From assembly GCA_018816945.1 (NCBI GenBank), contig JAHIVC010000062.1, positions 25,785 to 89,784 of the forward strand: DNA of 64,000 bases, read 5' to 3'. Below the pieces are notes generated by a model. It ran no database searches. It was given only the letters and a program-made list of their open reading frames with translations, and was not told where the DNA came from. A program made the translations under genes and the position numbers. The DNA is from Bacteroidota bacterium. GTDB taxonomy: Bacteria; Bacteroidota; Bacteroidia; Bacteroidales; GCA-2711565. Numbering within the stretch: the stretch's first letter is position 1; every line of letters starts with the position of its first letter. This document shows, piece by piece, positions 27,597-37,014 of this stretch.

Positions 27597-27831
27597 TTGT
27601 CATCATTTTTCAATTAGTTAAATGTACTAAATTTTAATCTGATGTTTGAAAAATGAAGGATCATACATTTGGGCTTAATTAAAAAATCAATTACATTTGA
27701 GTACTAGTATTTCCTAAGTATATACACCATTAATAAATCAATGATGGTATTGATTATAGGCACCTCCTGGAACTTGGATTCATATCTTGTGATTTTTAAT
27801 AAATAGTTCAATAAATAAGATGCCTTAAAAA

Positions 27832-28470
27832 ATGAAAACCCGTCAACTTAAAGAGCAGAAATTCTGGGATAAATTTGCCCGTTATTATGATTTATTTATC
27901 AAAAAAACGCTAGGCAAAACCTATGAAGTTATCTTAGAAAATATAGATACAGCGCTTTATCCCAATCAAAATGTTTTGGAAATTGGCACGGGAACAGGAA
28001 TTATTCCTTTTACAATTTGCACCAAAGTAAATTCCGTAGTTGCTACAGATATTTCGCCCGAAATGATCCTGATTGCCAAACAAAAGCAAAGCGAATTACA
28101 CATCAAAAATATTGATTTTCAGGTCCAGGATGCTTATCAATTAAGCATCGCCGATCATTCGTTCGATCTGGTAATTGCTTCCAATATCTTACACCTACTT
28201 TATGAACCTGAACAACCCATCAGCGAAATTAAAAGAGTGATGAAAGATGATGGAATTTTTATTGCTCCTACTTTTTGTGTTGGCGAAAGCCTGAAAAGCA
28301 AAATCATCTCAAGCATTGCTGGTGCACTGAGCGGTTTTAAAATTGTGAACAAATGGTGCATCAATGATTTTAAAAGTGTGTTAATTGACAATGGATTTGA
28401 AATTAAAAAATTTGTGAAAGTTGAAGGTAGATTCCCACTTGTCTATGTTGTAATGAAAAAATCCTCCTGA
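27832..28470 (+). CDS. SAM-dependent class I methyltransferase
   Basis: A 212-residue cytosolic methyltransferase. Motif I is NVLEIGTGTGIIPF (about residues 45-58); VATDISPEM (motif II) and SFDLVIASNILHLLYEP (motif IV region) follow, the pattern of small-molecule methyltransferases of the Methyltransf_11/25 group. The C-terminal part (NKWCINDFKSVLIDNGFEI) is typical of UbiE/PmtA-like proteins, and a phospholipid or quinone substrate is possible but not shown. It is followed after 27 nt by the DUF2007 gene. Confidence 0.88.
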   Translation: MKTRQLKEQKFWDKFARYYDLFIKKTLGKTYEVILENIDTALYPNQNVLEIGTGTGIIPFTICTKVNSVVATDISPEMILIAKQKQSELHIKNIDFQVQDAYQLSIADHSFDLVIASNILHLLYEPEQPISEIKRVMKDDGIFIAPTFCVGESLKSKIISSIAGALSGFKIVNKWCINDFKSVLIDNGFEIKKFVKVEGRFPLVYVVMKKSS

Positions 28471-28497
28471 TTTTTTATATTTTTAGAAAAGCAACTA

Positions 28498-28893
28498 ATG
28501 AAAACAATCGCAATAGCTACTTGTAAAGATGCAATTGAGGCCAATTTCATCAAGAACAAACTTGAACTAGCAGGCATTGACAGTTTTCTTACAAATGAAA
28601 ATGCTGCAACTTTATTACCTCATCTTTTTATGGGTTCAAATTCTGGAGTTCAAATTTTTATTAATGATTCAGACATCGAGGAAGCTAAAAAAATTGTTGA
28701 TTTACATTTGGGCAACAACGAAATACACATCGTTTGCCCAAAGTGTAGTTCGAAAAACGTGACTGTAAGTTTAGGAAAAAATAAACTCCATAATTTCTTT
28801 AAAATATTCATTTCACTCTTTGCGAACACTGCACCGCAAAGCAATTTTTACAGTTATAGATGCACGGACTGTAAAGCCGAATTTAAAATTTGA
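28498..28893 (+). CDS. DUF2007 domain protein with C-terminal zinc ribbon
   Basis: A 131-residue protein. Residues 1-75 match DUF2007, an ACT-like putative signal-transducing domain (TIAIATCKDAIEANFIKNKL; SGVQIFINDSDIEEAKKIV). The C-terminal half has CPKC at about 80-83 and CTDC near 123-126, a four-cysteine zinc ribbon flanking a hydrophobic stretch. No enzyme activity is known for the domain. It is probably co-transcribed with the methyltransferase. Confidence 0.8.
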   Translation: MKTIAIATCKDAIEANFIKNKLELAGIDSFLTNENAATLLPHLFMGSNSGVQIFINDSDIEEAKKIVDLHLGNNEIHIVCPKCSSKNVTVSLGKNKLHNFFKIFISLFANTAPQSNFYSYRCTDCKAEFKI

Positions 28894-28947
28894 CGCATTT
28901 TATTGGTCCAATAGCCGGAAATATATTACGCGATGTAGTTCTTTCTT

Positions 28948-28955
28948 TATATTTG
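28948..28955 (+). promoter_or_regulatory. Possible -7 element for the Cache-HAMP kinase
   Basis: TATATTTG fits TAnnTTTG, 39 nt before the kinase ATG. No TTG is found at the expected distance. Confidence 0.35.
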
Positions 28956-28994
28956 TTGATATTGGATTGCATATTTATTGATCAATAAGTTAAC

Positions 28995-30791
28995 ATGAAG
29001 AAAAGTACTTCCATTGTAAAAAAATTAATCATCTATTTTTTATTACTAAATATTTTTACTGTAATCGTAGTAGGTTCTTACTCCTATTATCGGGCGAAAG
29101 ATGCTTTGGTAGAAAGGACATTTGATCAACTAACCTCTTTACGGATTGAAAAAAAATACAGGATTGAACGATTTTTCGAAGATCGCATGTTGGATGTCAA
29201 CCTCGTTTCAAAATCGGAAGATGTGAAAAACATCATTCAACTGCTGAATAATAATTTGCCGAATCATGATAATGATACACTTATAAAGCAGGAATACGAC
29301 AATTTTTTACGAAAACATTTTTTATCGGCTAATTATTATAAACGATTTTTTGTGATAAATCAGTCAGGGCAAGCTGTTTCCTTTATAGCATTATTTGATG
29401 AAACCACGCGAATGGATTATGGTGCGGTGGAGCAATTGCCCATCAATAATTTGTACCATAAAATTAACTTCAGTTCAGGCATTTCAATTGAAGATTACAA
29501 ATTGGATTCAACAACAAATCTTCCCAGTATATTTATTGGAACACAGGTGACAGATAATTCAGGGAATCAAGGTGGCACGGTTGTCATTGAAATAGATATT
29601 GATGCCATCAACTCTATCATGTACGAAAACAATCCTCACAACGGATTAGGAAAGTCTGGGGAATCATATCTTGTTGGAAGCGACTCACTGATGCGTAGCA
29701 CCTCTCGTTTTCAGGACAATGCAATTTTTAAGACTTTTGTCCGAACTACGGGTTTTAAAAAAGCGGTTAATGGGGAAACGGGTACAGAGGTGATCAAAGA
29801 TTATCGGGATATTTCGGTTTTAAGCTCCTATAGCAAAGTAGATATTCCTATTCTTAACTGGGCCATTCTGGCAGAGATTGACGAAAAAGAAGCTATGATC
29901 CCCATTGATTCCATCCGAAATAATATTCTTTATTTAAGCGTACTGATGTCGCTGCTTTTATTTGCTTTTGTCTATATCATCGCTAAACGAATAAGCTTGC
30001 CCATTGTTAAATTGAAACATGCGGCACAGAATATTACAAATGGAAATTATGATGTTATCGTCGAAGATATTGTTAGCAACGATGAAATTGGAAGTTTAGT
30101 AGATGCATTTAACGAGATGTCGGCAAAGATTAAGGAGCAGACGGAAAACTTGAAATTAGAGCGATCGATGCGCGTGAGCTCCATGATCGATGGGCAAGAA
30201 CTCGAACGTCAAAGATTGTCGCGGGAATTGCATGATGGGCTCGGACAGTCGATTCTTGCAATTAAGATGCGATTAGAACGCACTGCAACTTCCTCTCCAG
30301 AAAGGACAAAGATAATTATGGCTGAAGTTCAGGAACTTTTTGCCAATACCATTAATGAGGTTCGGAGCATTTCCAATAATTTAATGCCCGCTATATTAAA
30401 TGAATTTGGTTTGGTTGATGCACTTTCAAATCTATGTCGTGAGATTTCGGACAGTTCAGGAATTGCGATAGAATTCAATCATAAACAATTTTCGATCAAA
30501 GTTGAAGATAAAATAAACACTTATCTATACCGAATCTCTCAGGAAGCACTGAGTAATATCATTAAACATTCTAATGCAAAATCTGCAAAAATTGAATTAA
30601 TCGCAGACGCAGAACGGGTGTATTTAAATATTTCGGACGATGGCTCCGGCTTTTGTTATAAAGAGGGCAGGAAATTATGCGGGAACGGAATTTCAAACAT
30701 GAAAGAAAGAGTACATTTGTTAAATGGCGAAATTGATCTAATTACAAACAAAAAAGAAGGAACTAAAATAAAAATTGGGATTCCAATTTAA
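28995..30791 (+). CDS. Membrane sensor kinase (Cache-like, HAMP, HisKA_3, HATPase)
   Basis: A 598-residue inner-membrane kinase. TM1 is at about 9-28 and TM2 at about 312-332; between them lies a periplasmic sensor of about 280 residues resembling a Cache fold (VIEIDIDAINSIM; GKSGESYLVGSDSLMRSTSRF). A HAMP domain follows (about 333-386), then HisKA_3 with the phospho-acceptor H413 in RELHDGLGQS, and HATPase_c (RISQEALSNIIKHS; DDGSGF; GNGISNMKERV). This architecture phosphorylates a NarL-type regulator, encoded 8 nt downstream. The ligand is unknown; Cache domains usually sense small molecules. Confidence 0.93.
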   Translation: MKKSTSIVKKLIIYFLLLNIFTVIVVGSYSYYRAKDALVERTFDQLTSLRIEKKYRIERFFEDRMLDVNLVSKSEDVKNIIQLLNNNLPNHDNDTLIKQEYDNFLRKHFLSANYYKRFFVINQSGQAVSFIALFDETTRMDYGAVEQLPINNLYHKINFSSGISIEDYKLDSTTNLPSIFIGTQVTDNSGNQGGTVVIEIDIDAINSIMYENNPHNGLGKSGESYLVGSDSLMRSTSRFQDNAIFKTFVRTTGFKKAVNGETGTEVIKDYRDISVLSSYSKVDIPILNWAILAEIDEKEAMIPIDSIRNNILYLSVLMSLLLFAFVYIIAKRISLPIVKLKHAAQNITNGNYDVIVEDIVSNDEIGSLVDAFNEMSAKIKEQTENLKLERSMRVSSMIDGQELERQRLSRELHDGLGQSILAIKMRLERTATSSPERTKIIMAEVQELFANTINEVRSISNNLMPAILNEFGLVDALSNLCREISDSSGIAIEFNHKQFSIKVEDKINTYLYRISQEALSNIIKHSNAKSAKIELIADAERVYLNISDDGSGFCYKEGRKLCGNGISNMKERVHLLNGEIDLITNKKEGTKIKIGIPI

Positions 30792-30799
30792 GTTAAGCT

Positions 30800-31444
30800 A
30801 TGGGAAAAATTAAGGTCATATTGGTGGATGATCATCAGATGTTCAGAGATGGAGTCAAATCGGTTTTATCAGATGAAGAAAACATAGCGATTATTGGCGA
30901 AGTTGGACATGCAAACGACTTATATAAATTGCTGGAATCTACCTCACCTGATCTGATTATTACCGACATTTCGATGCCTGACATTTCCGGAATCGATATC
31001 ACAAAATATGTCTCCAAAAACTTTCCCGAAATCAACATTTTAATTCTTTCCATGCATTCAAACGAAGAGTTTATCACAAAAGCCTTAAATGCCGGAGCAA
31101 ATGGATATTTACCCAAGGATACCAGCATGAATGAGCTTCTCCAAGCCATCAACATTATTGCTAAAGGGGAGAATTATTTCAACAAAGGAATTTCAGATAC
31201 CATTCTAAAGTCAATGGTCAACAAATCTAAGATTTCAAAAAATGATAACTTAACTTCCCGTGAATTAGAAATTGTTCATCAGGTGGTTGAGGGTTTATCA
31301 AACAAAGAGATTGCAGAGAAATTAAATATTAGTGTCAGAACTGTTGATTCCCATAAGAATAACATTTTACATAAACTCGGCTTAAAATCTTCTGTCGAAT
31401 TGGTAAAATACGCCATTAAAAACAATCTGGTTATGCTAGATTAA
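30800..31444 (+). CDS. NarL/FixJ-family response regulator
   Basis: A 214-residue regulator: a receiver with acidic pocket VDDH (9-12) and phospho-acceptor D56 in IITDISMP, and a C-terminal LuxR-type helix-turn-helix (LTSRELEIVHQVVEGLSNKEIA, recognition helix near NISVRTVDSHKNNIL). It forms an operon with the Cache-HAMP kinase 8 nt upstream and is its likely partner. The porin-ammonium transporter pair starts 237 nt downstream and is a plausible, unproven target. Confidence 0.94.
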   Translation: MGKIKVILVDDHQMFRDGVKSVLSDEENIAIIGEVGHANDLYKLLESTSPDLIITDISMPDISGIDITKYVSKNFPEINILILSMHSNEEFITKALNAGANGYLPKDTSMNELLQAINIIAKGENYFNKGISDTILKSMVNKSKISKNDNLTSRELEIVHQVVEGLSNKEIAEKLNISVRTVDSHKNNILHKLGLKSSVELVKYAIKNNLVMLD

Positions 31445-31681
31445 TATTGAGGGAAATACTTAGACAAAATTTTGGTTCTAAGTAATATTACCTAGACTTC
31501 CTCAAAGATTTTCCTATATAATTTTCAGCTTTTTTACCGATTGTAGGTGTGCACTGCTATCGATAATTTTGCCCTATGCACAATAGTTCTATGGAGAGAA
31601 ATCATGCAGTTACATCGCCCATCAAAGCATCATGCTTTACTATTTTCCTATCCCGACAATTAATCCTAAATAATAAAACCT

Positions 31682-32512
31682 ATGAAACAAAAAGCTAAAC
31701 TTTTAAGTGTCTTACTTCTTTTTTTAATGAGTATGAGCAATTTATTTGCGCAAGAGGAACCCAAAGAATCGCACTGGAGTATGGGTGTTGATTTTACCAG
31801 CCGATATATTTGGCGCGGATTAAATCTCGGAGCTTCGTCACCCAGCATACAACCTTATTTGGAGTTTGGGTTTGGATCTGAAAACCATGCTTTTACAATA
31901 GGTGCATGGGGCGCTTATTCAACCAATGGAACACAAACCGGACAAGAAGCTGATATTTATTTGACGTATACTTTAAATCAATTATTCACTTTCACCCTAA
32001 CCGATTATTTTTTCCCAGATGAAACATCCGGAAGAAATGATTACTTCAACCGTAATATGAATTGGGATAAGATCAATCATGGTGACAAAGATCAAACAGG
32101 TCATATTGTAGAGGCTGCATTGGCATTTAATGGCACAGAAAAATTCCCCATCAGCATCATGTTTGCCATTAATATTTGGGGTGCCGATTCCAGAAAATAC
32201 ATCGAACAATCAGGAGTCATGGTACCTGAAGATAAGATCGTGATGTCGAAATATTTGGAATTTGGCTATTCAACAGAAATTCAGGGTACTTCACTGGATT
32301 TTTTTGCAGGATTGGCATTGGATAATCCCAAAACCGAGAGAGGTGAACCAACAGGCTTTTATGGTCAGGAAAATGCCGGACTTGTTAACCTTGGATTAAC
32401 ACTTTCAAAAGAAATACAAATTTCGGATAAATTTTCGTTGCCTGTTTCAGCATCATTAATTACCAATCCTGAAGCGGGTAATATTTTTATGGTATTTGCA
32501 GTATCCTTATAA
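31682..32512 (+). CDS. TorF-type putative porin (Gcw_chp family)
   Basis: A 276-residue outer-membrane protein. It has a signal peptide (about 1-23, ending LFAQ) and then alternating aromatic beta-strands. The opening SMGVDFTSRYIWRGLNLG is the hallmark of the Gcw_chp/TorF porin family. The C-terminus ends in a hydrophobic strand (MVFAVSL). It lies 33 nt before the ammonium transporter gene, a pairing that suggests a diffusion channel serving nitrogen uptake. The transported solute is not shown by the sequence. Confidence 0.85.
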   Translation: MKQKAKLLSVLLLFLMSMSNLFAQEEPKESHWSMGVDFTSRYIWRGLNLGASSPSIQPYLEFGFGSENHAFTIGAWGAYSTNGTQTGQEADIYLTYTLNQLFTFTLTDYFFPDETSGRNDYFNRNMNWDKINHGDKDQTGHIVEAALAFNGTEKFPISIMFAINIWGADSRKYIEQSGVMVPEDKIVMSKYLEFGYSTEIQGTSLDFFAGLALDNPKTERGEPTGFYGQENAGLVNLGLTLSKEIQISDKFSLPVSASLITNPEAGNIFMVFAVSL

Positions 32513-32545
32513 TTCAAATATTAAACTAATTAAAAAATTACAATT

Positions 32546-33757
32546 ATGTTCGACACAGGTTCAACAACATTTATGGTTTTATGTACAAGCTTGGTGATGC
32601 TTATGACACCGGGTTTGGCATTCTTTTACGGCGGTTTAGCCAGTAAAAGAAACATTCTGGGAATCATGGTACAAACATTTGTATCGCTTGGAATTACAAC
32701 AATTATGTGGGTAACCATTGGTTATTCGCTATGTTTTAGCGGTGGCGAAGGAGGCATCATTGGTAACCTTGATTTCGCTTTTTTAAAAGGAATTGCATTT
32801 GATCAGGCCTACGATAATGGGAAATATCCGGTTTACATATTTATTGCCTATCAAATGATGTTCGCGATCATAACTCCTGCGCTTATTACGGGTGCATTTG
32901 TAAATCGTGTAACCTTTAAAGCCTATCTCATTTTCTTGGTGCTATGGCAATTATTTGTTTACTATCCATTTGTACACATGGTATGGGGTGGCGGAATACT
33001 TGCCGAATGGGGCGTTTTAGACTTTGCCGGAGGTATAGTTGTTCATGCAACCGCTGGTTTTGCTGCACTTGCTTCCGTATTTTATGTAGGTAAACGTCGC
33101 GACACCAACTCTCCTCCCAACAGTATTCCATTGGTTGCCATTGGCACCGGTTTATTATGGTTTGGCTGGTATGGTTTCAATGCGGGAAGTGAATTGGATG
33201 TTGATGCAATATCAACTTTGGCATTTTTAAATACCGATGTTGCCGCATCTTTTGCCGCAATAACCTGGCTAGTTATCGAATGGATTAAAACTGGTCAACC
33301 TAAATTTGTGGGATTATTAACCGGTGCTGTTGCAGGTTTGGCAACCATCACTCCTGCTGCCGGATTTGTACCTATTTGGGCTGCTATGCTTATTGGTATT
33401 GCAGCTGGTGCTGTTTGTTTCCTGGCAGTTCAAATGAAAAACAAATGGGGTTGGGACGATGCATTAGATGTTTGGGGAGTTCATGGTATTGGTGGAACTC
33501 TTGGCACTATATTATTAGGAGTTTTCGCTTTCTCACATATTAATGGTCAGGCCGGGCTCTTGGAAGGAGATGTAAGTTTCTTTTTAAAAGAACTCACGGC
33601 AGTGGTGATTGCAGCAGTTTATGCTTTTGGATTTACCTATTTAATGTTGGTGGTTATTAATCTGATATCTCCGGTAAAAGCAACCGAAGAACAAGAAGAA
33701 ATGGGCATAGACCAGGCGCTGCATGGTGAAGTTGCTTACGATTCGGGTGCATTATAA
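32546..33757 (+). CDS. amt: Ammonium transporter
   Basis: A 403-residue inner-membrane ammonium channel with about eleven spans. The central-pore twin histidines are present: H167 in GGIVVHATAG (with D159 just before) and H313 in WGVHGIGGTLG. The N-terminal TPGLAFFYGGL and the LLWFGWYGFNAGSEL segment are standard Amt signatures. It moves ammonium into the cell at low external nitrogen. No glnB/glnK gene adjoins it here, unlike many amt loci, so PII control must come from elsewhere. It ends in a terminator and forms a two-gene unit with the TorF porin. Confidence 0.96.
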   Translation: MFDTGSTTFMVLCTSLVMLMTPGLAFFYGGLASKRNILGIMVQTFVSLGITTIMWVTIGYSLCFSGGEGGIIGNLDFAFLKGIAFDQAYDNGKYPVYIFIAYQMMFAIITPALITGAFVNRVTFKAYLIFLVLWQLFVYYPFVHMVWGGGILAEWGVLDFAGGIVVHATAGFAALASVFYVGKRRDTNSPPNSIPLVAIGTGLLWFGWYGFNAGSELDVDAISTLAFLNTDVAASFAAITWLVIEWIKTGQPKFVGLLTGAVAGLATITPAAGFVPIWAAMLIGIAAGAVCFLAVQMKNKWGWDDALDVWGVHGIGGTLGTILLGVFAFSHINGQAGLLEGDVSFFLKELTAVVIAAVYAFGFTYLMLVVINLISPVKATEEQEEMGIDQALHGEVAYDSGAL

Positions 33758-33800
33758 TAATTATTGAGAAATTAGAGGGTTGAAAAGCCCAATAATTTTA

Positions 33801-33836
33801 AAACAGGCTACTATGTTCATTGGCAGCCTGTTTTTG
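33801..33836 (+). terminator. Intrinsic terminator after amt
   Basis: AAACAGGCT (33801-33809) pairs with AGCCTGTTT (33825-33833) around a 15-nt loop, and the 3' arm runs into a T tract. It closes the porin-amt unit. Confidence 0.75.
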
Positions 33837-33946
33837 TTTAAGAGAATTAAATTTTTAAAACACTAAATTTATTTTTGGAAAAAGCAATTATATGTAGCCA
33901 AAACATCAACTTTTTTTGTATATTTGGCTGGTTATAATAGTATGCA

Positions 33947-35368
33947 ATGCAAAATTTAATTGGGCGCAAACATGAGATTGAAATTTTATTAAAGGCTCTA
34001 AAAAGCAATAAATCAGAACTAATTGCCATATATGGACGCCGTAGGGTTGGGAAGACATTTCTGGTTCGGGAGGTTTATAAAAATTATATCCAATTTGAAA
34101 TAGCGGGTATCCACAATGTTACTTTAAAACAACAACTCCATAATTTCCACCTCACACTTTCGGTCAAAAATACCAATTTCCAAAAGCCTTCATATTGGAT
34201 TGAAGCCTTTCATCAATTGGGACTATACCTTAACAAGCTTAAGATTACAAAGAAGAAAGTAATTTTTATTGATGAATTCCCTTGGTTGGATACCCGAAAG
34301 TCAAAATTTCTTCCGGCATTTGATAATTTCTGGAACAGCTATGCGTCAAAAAGAGATGATTTAGTGGTAGTTATTTGCGGTTCAGCAGCATCCTATATGA
34401 TCCAAAATATTATCAAAAGCAAAGGAGGGCTCCATAATAGGTTAACCGAAAAAATCCAATTAGCACCATTTAATTTATATGAAACCGAACAGCTTTTCAG
34501 AAAAAATAAAGTTAAGCTTTCCAGATACGATATACTGCAAATTTATATGGCTATGGGAGGAATCCCCCATTACCTCGAAAGAATTTCATCAGGTGAAAGT
34601 GTTGCCCAAGCTATTAACCGTTTATGCTTTAGGAGGGATGGTTTTTTAAGATCTGAATTTGAAAATATTTTTGCTTCCCTTTTTGAGCAGCACGAAAACC
34701 ATGCATTGATCATCAGGACATTGGCATCTATCAGAAAGGGCTTAACCAGAACCGAAATTGTAACCCGTGGAAAAATCGCATCGGGAGGCACTTTAACAAA
34801 GACATTAACTGAACTGGAAGAATCGGGGTTCATTGAAAAGTACATCCCCTATCAGGGAAATAAAGATGCTATCTATAGGTTATCTGATGAATATTCGATG
34901 TTTTATATCAAATATATCGAAAACACAAAAGCATCCGACAATGATATTTGGATGAAGATGTATCAGGATTCATCCTACAAAATCTGGTCGGGTTTTAGTT
35001 TTGAAACCATCTGCATGAAACATCTTGCACAGATAAAAGAAGGCTTAAAAATTTCTGGGATTAATGCATTCCAAGGTAGTTGGATCGAGAAAAATTCAAC
35101 AAACAGTGCACAGATTGATTTGCTAATTGATCGAGATGACAATGTAATCAATCTTTGTGAAATGAAATTTTACAATACCGAATATGCCATCGATAAAAAA
35201 TACGCCAATGAAATTGCAAAAAAAGTAAATGCTTTTTCTGACTGTACCAAAACGAAAAAGAGTGTATTTGTAACCTTTATAACAACTTACGGACTTATTC
35301 AAAATCAATATAGCAAGCAATATGTGCAAAATGAGCTCACGATGGATCATCTTTTTATTGATTTATAA
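33947..35368 (+). CDS. AAA-type ATPase with C-terminal DUF234-like domain
   Basis: A 473-residue ATPase of the archaeal ATPase/DUF234 group. The P-loop is GRRRVGKT (residues 30-37), Walker B is VIFIDEFPWL (about 105-114), and a sensor stretch VVICGSAASYM follows. A winged-helix part (about 240-300: RKGLTRTEIV, GGTLTKTLTELEESGFI) leads into the C-terminal DUF234 region, where QIDLLIDR and NLCEMKFY give a D...ExK arrangement like PD-(D/E)xK nucleases. The role of these solitary ATPases is unclear; defence or mobile-element links have been proposed for the wider group. It is a monocistronic gene after a terminator. Confidence 0.88.
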   Translation: MQNLIGRKHEIEILLKALKSNKSELIAIYGRRRVGKTFLVREVYKNYIQFEIAGIHNVTLKQQLHNFHLTLSVKNTNFQKPSYWIEAFHQLGLYLNKLKITKKKVIFIDEFPWLDTRKSKFLPAFDNFWNSYASKRDDLVVVICGSAASYMIQNIIKSKGGLHNRLTEKIQLAPFNLYETEQLFRKNKVKLSRYDILQIYMAMGGIPHYLERISSGESVAQAINRLCFRRDGFLRSEFENIFASLFEQHENHALIIRTLASIRKGLTRTEIVTRGKIASGGTLTKTLTELEESGFIEKYIPYQGNKDAIYRLSDEYSMFYIKYIENTKASDNDIWMKMYQDSSYKIWSGFSFETICMKHLAQIKEGLKISGINAFQGSWIEKNSTNSAQIDLLIDRDDNVINLCEMKFYNTEYAIDKKYANEIAKKVNAFSDCTKTKKSVFVTFITTYGLIQNQYSKQYVQNELTMDHLFIDL

Positions 35369-35435
35369 CTAGCCAAAACTATCAAATAAACATTACTTTT
35401 GGCTGAATATATCCACTTATTTAATAAAATAAAAA

Positions 35436-35693
35436 ATGCAAAAAAAGAACTGGAAACTCAGATTAGGATTAATTCTTATTATTGTTTCGATTCCACTGTT
35501 TTTATCCTTGCCTTTCATTCCTTTTCTTAATTTAGAAAATAACCAGAAGCTAACCTTTACGACAATTGTTTTCATCTCGGCTGAAGTGCTCTTTTGGTCG
35601 GGCGGAATTTTGGTTGGGAAGGAATTATTTCAGAAATATAAATCCCTCCTAAATCCTAAAACCTGGTTTAAAAAAAGATCAAAAAAAACTTAA
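35436..35693 (+). CDS. Transporter-suffix-domain small membrane protein
   Basis: An 85-residue protein with two hydrophobic segments (about 10-31 and 38-62) and a very basic C-terminus (KTWFKKRSKK). The pattern WKLRLGLILIIVSIP...GGILVGKELFQKYK resembles the short proteins annotated as transporter suffix domain. The function is unknown. It stands alone between the ATPase and the MBL-fold gene. Confidence 0.65.
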   Translation: MQKKNWKLRLGLILIIVSIPLFLSLPFIPFLNLENNQKLTFTTIVFISAEVLFWSGGILVGKELFQKYKSLLNPKTWFKKRSKKT

Positions 35694-35760
35694 AAATAAT
35701 AGTATTTAATTCTTTAATTTGAGTCTTTAGTTTGCTTGCTTTCACCTAAAACCAAAAACC

Positions 35761-36504
35761 ATGAAAGAAATCTTTAAAAAAACGCTCTTAGGAATAGGGA
35801 TCTTAATTGCATTAATTGTGATTTTCATTGTTGGATACATGTTAAAAGCAAAATCAGAAATCAAAAAAATGACCCCCACCGAAACGAAAGAGATTATTGC
35901 AAACATCTATTCGATCAAGGATTCGTTCACAAATATGTACCTGATAAAAGACAGTGCCACGTATATCGCAATAGATGCAGGAAACGATTTAGAAGTGATC
36001 TCGGAAGAATTAAAAAAACTGAATATTAAACCTGACCAAGTTACGGCAGTGCTTTTGACCCATACCGATGCGGACCATGTCGCTGCCCTGAGTTTATTTA
36101 AAAATGCCGAAGTCTATCTTTCAAAACAGGAAGAGCAACTCCTTACCGGAGAAAAGTCCCGATTCTTATTTTTTGGAAATACCATTGATGCTGAAGAATA
36201 CACCCTGATTGAGGACCAACAAATTTTTAATATCGGAAATTTAAAGATTCAAGGGATTCTAACCCCGGGACATACAGTTGGTGCAATGTGCTATCTGGTT
36301 GACGATAAGTATTTGTTCGTTGGAGATGTCCTAAGTATAAAGGATGGAAAGATTGATAAGTTCAATACATTTGCGAATACTGATACCAAAACAGCAATTA
36401 AATCTATCGCATTAATCACAAAATTACCCTATGCAGAATATATATTTACTGCCCACTACGGATATACCAACAATTATAAAACTGCAGTTGAATCATGGAA
36501 ATAA
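35761..36504 (+). CDS. MBL-fold metallohydrolase, N-terminally anchored
   Basis: A 247-residue protein. Residues 8-28 form a membrane anchor, so the enzyme likely faces the periplasm. The metallo-beta-lactamase fold is clear: HTDADH (H101, D103, D105, H106), TPGHTVGA (third histidine near 175), VGDVL (bridging aspartate near 195) and TAHYGYT (last histidine near 232). This is the glyoxalase II/hydrolase arrangement; the substrate is unknown. Its stop overlaps the start of the DUF3788 gene by 10 nt. Confidence 0.87.
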   Translation: MKEIFKKTLLGIGILIALIVIFIVGYMLKAKSEIKKMTPTETKEIIANIYSIKDSFTNMYLIKDSATYIAIDAGNDLEVISEELKKLNIKPDQVTAVLLTHTDADHVAALSLFKNAEVYLSKQEEQLLTGEKSRFLFFGNTIDAEEYTLIEDQQIFNIGNLKIQGILTPGHTVGAMCYLVDDKYLFVGDVLSIKDGKIDKFNTFANTDTKTAIKSIALITKLPYAEYIFTAHYGYTNNYKTAVESWK

Positions 36505-36914
36505 GCATTTTTACCAACAAATCTATTATCCCCGGTAATGATGATTTGAAATCTCCGCTGGGTGAAACCTACCCATTTTGGTTTTTATTAAGGGATTATG
36601 TTTTTGATAAATATCCGACCGCCAAGGAAGAATGGAATTACCCGGGGAAAAATTACGGTTGGAGTTTTCGTATTAAGGATAAAAACCGGGCAATCATTTA
36701 CTTTTTGCCTCGCGAGGGATATTTTAAAGTGGCCTTTGTATTTGGGCAAAAAGCAACAGATCAGGTGATGGCTTCCCGGATTTCCGAAGAAATTAAAACC
36801 GAACTGCGAAACGCTAAGGTTTACATGGAAGGCAGAGGTATTGGAATAGAAGTTAGAGATGAATCAAAATTGCCAGACATTAAGAATCTGATTGAGATAA
36901 AAATATCCAACTAG
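36495..36914 (+). CDS. DUF3788 family protein
   Basis: A 139-residue soluble protein. WNYPGKNYGWSFRIKDKNRAI and LPREGYFKVAFVFGQKA are typical of DUF3788, a small family related to the YdeI-like/DUF1801 superfamily. No catalytic residue is known. It overlaps the MBL hydrolase by 10 nt, which indicates translational coupling. The start at 36495 keeps the conserved N-terminus. Confidence 0.82.
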   Translation: MEISIFTNKSIIPGNDDLKSPLGETYPFWFLLRDYVFDKYPTAKEEWNYPGKNYGWSFRIKDKNRAIIYFLPREGYFKVAFVFGQKATDQVMASRISEEIKTELRNAKVYMEGRGIGIEVRDESKLPDIKNLIEIKISN

Positions 36915-37014
36915 TTAGCATAACCTACATCATTTCTGCTTTGAAAACTGGGCAGATATTGCTATTATTGTTTAAATTTAATGAATGAACGATTAAAAAT
37001 TCAAACCCTCGTTT

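Noticed and set aside
31445..31681. Intergenic region checked for tRNA or riboswitch
   Set aside because: No cloverleaf or conserved riboswitch core could be seen; only AT-rich spacer before the porin gene.
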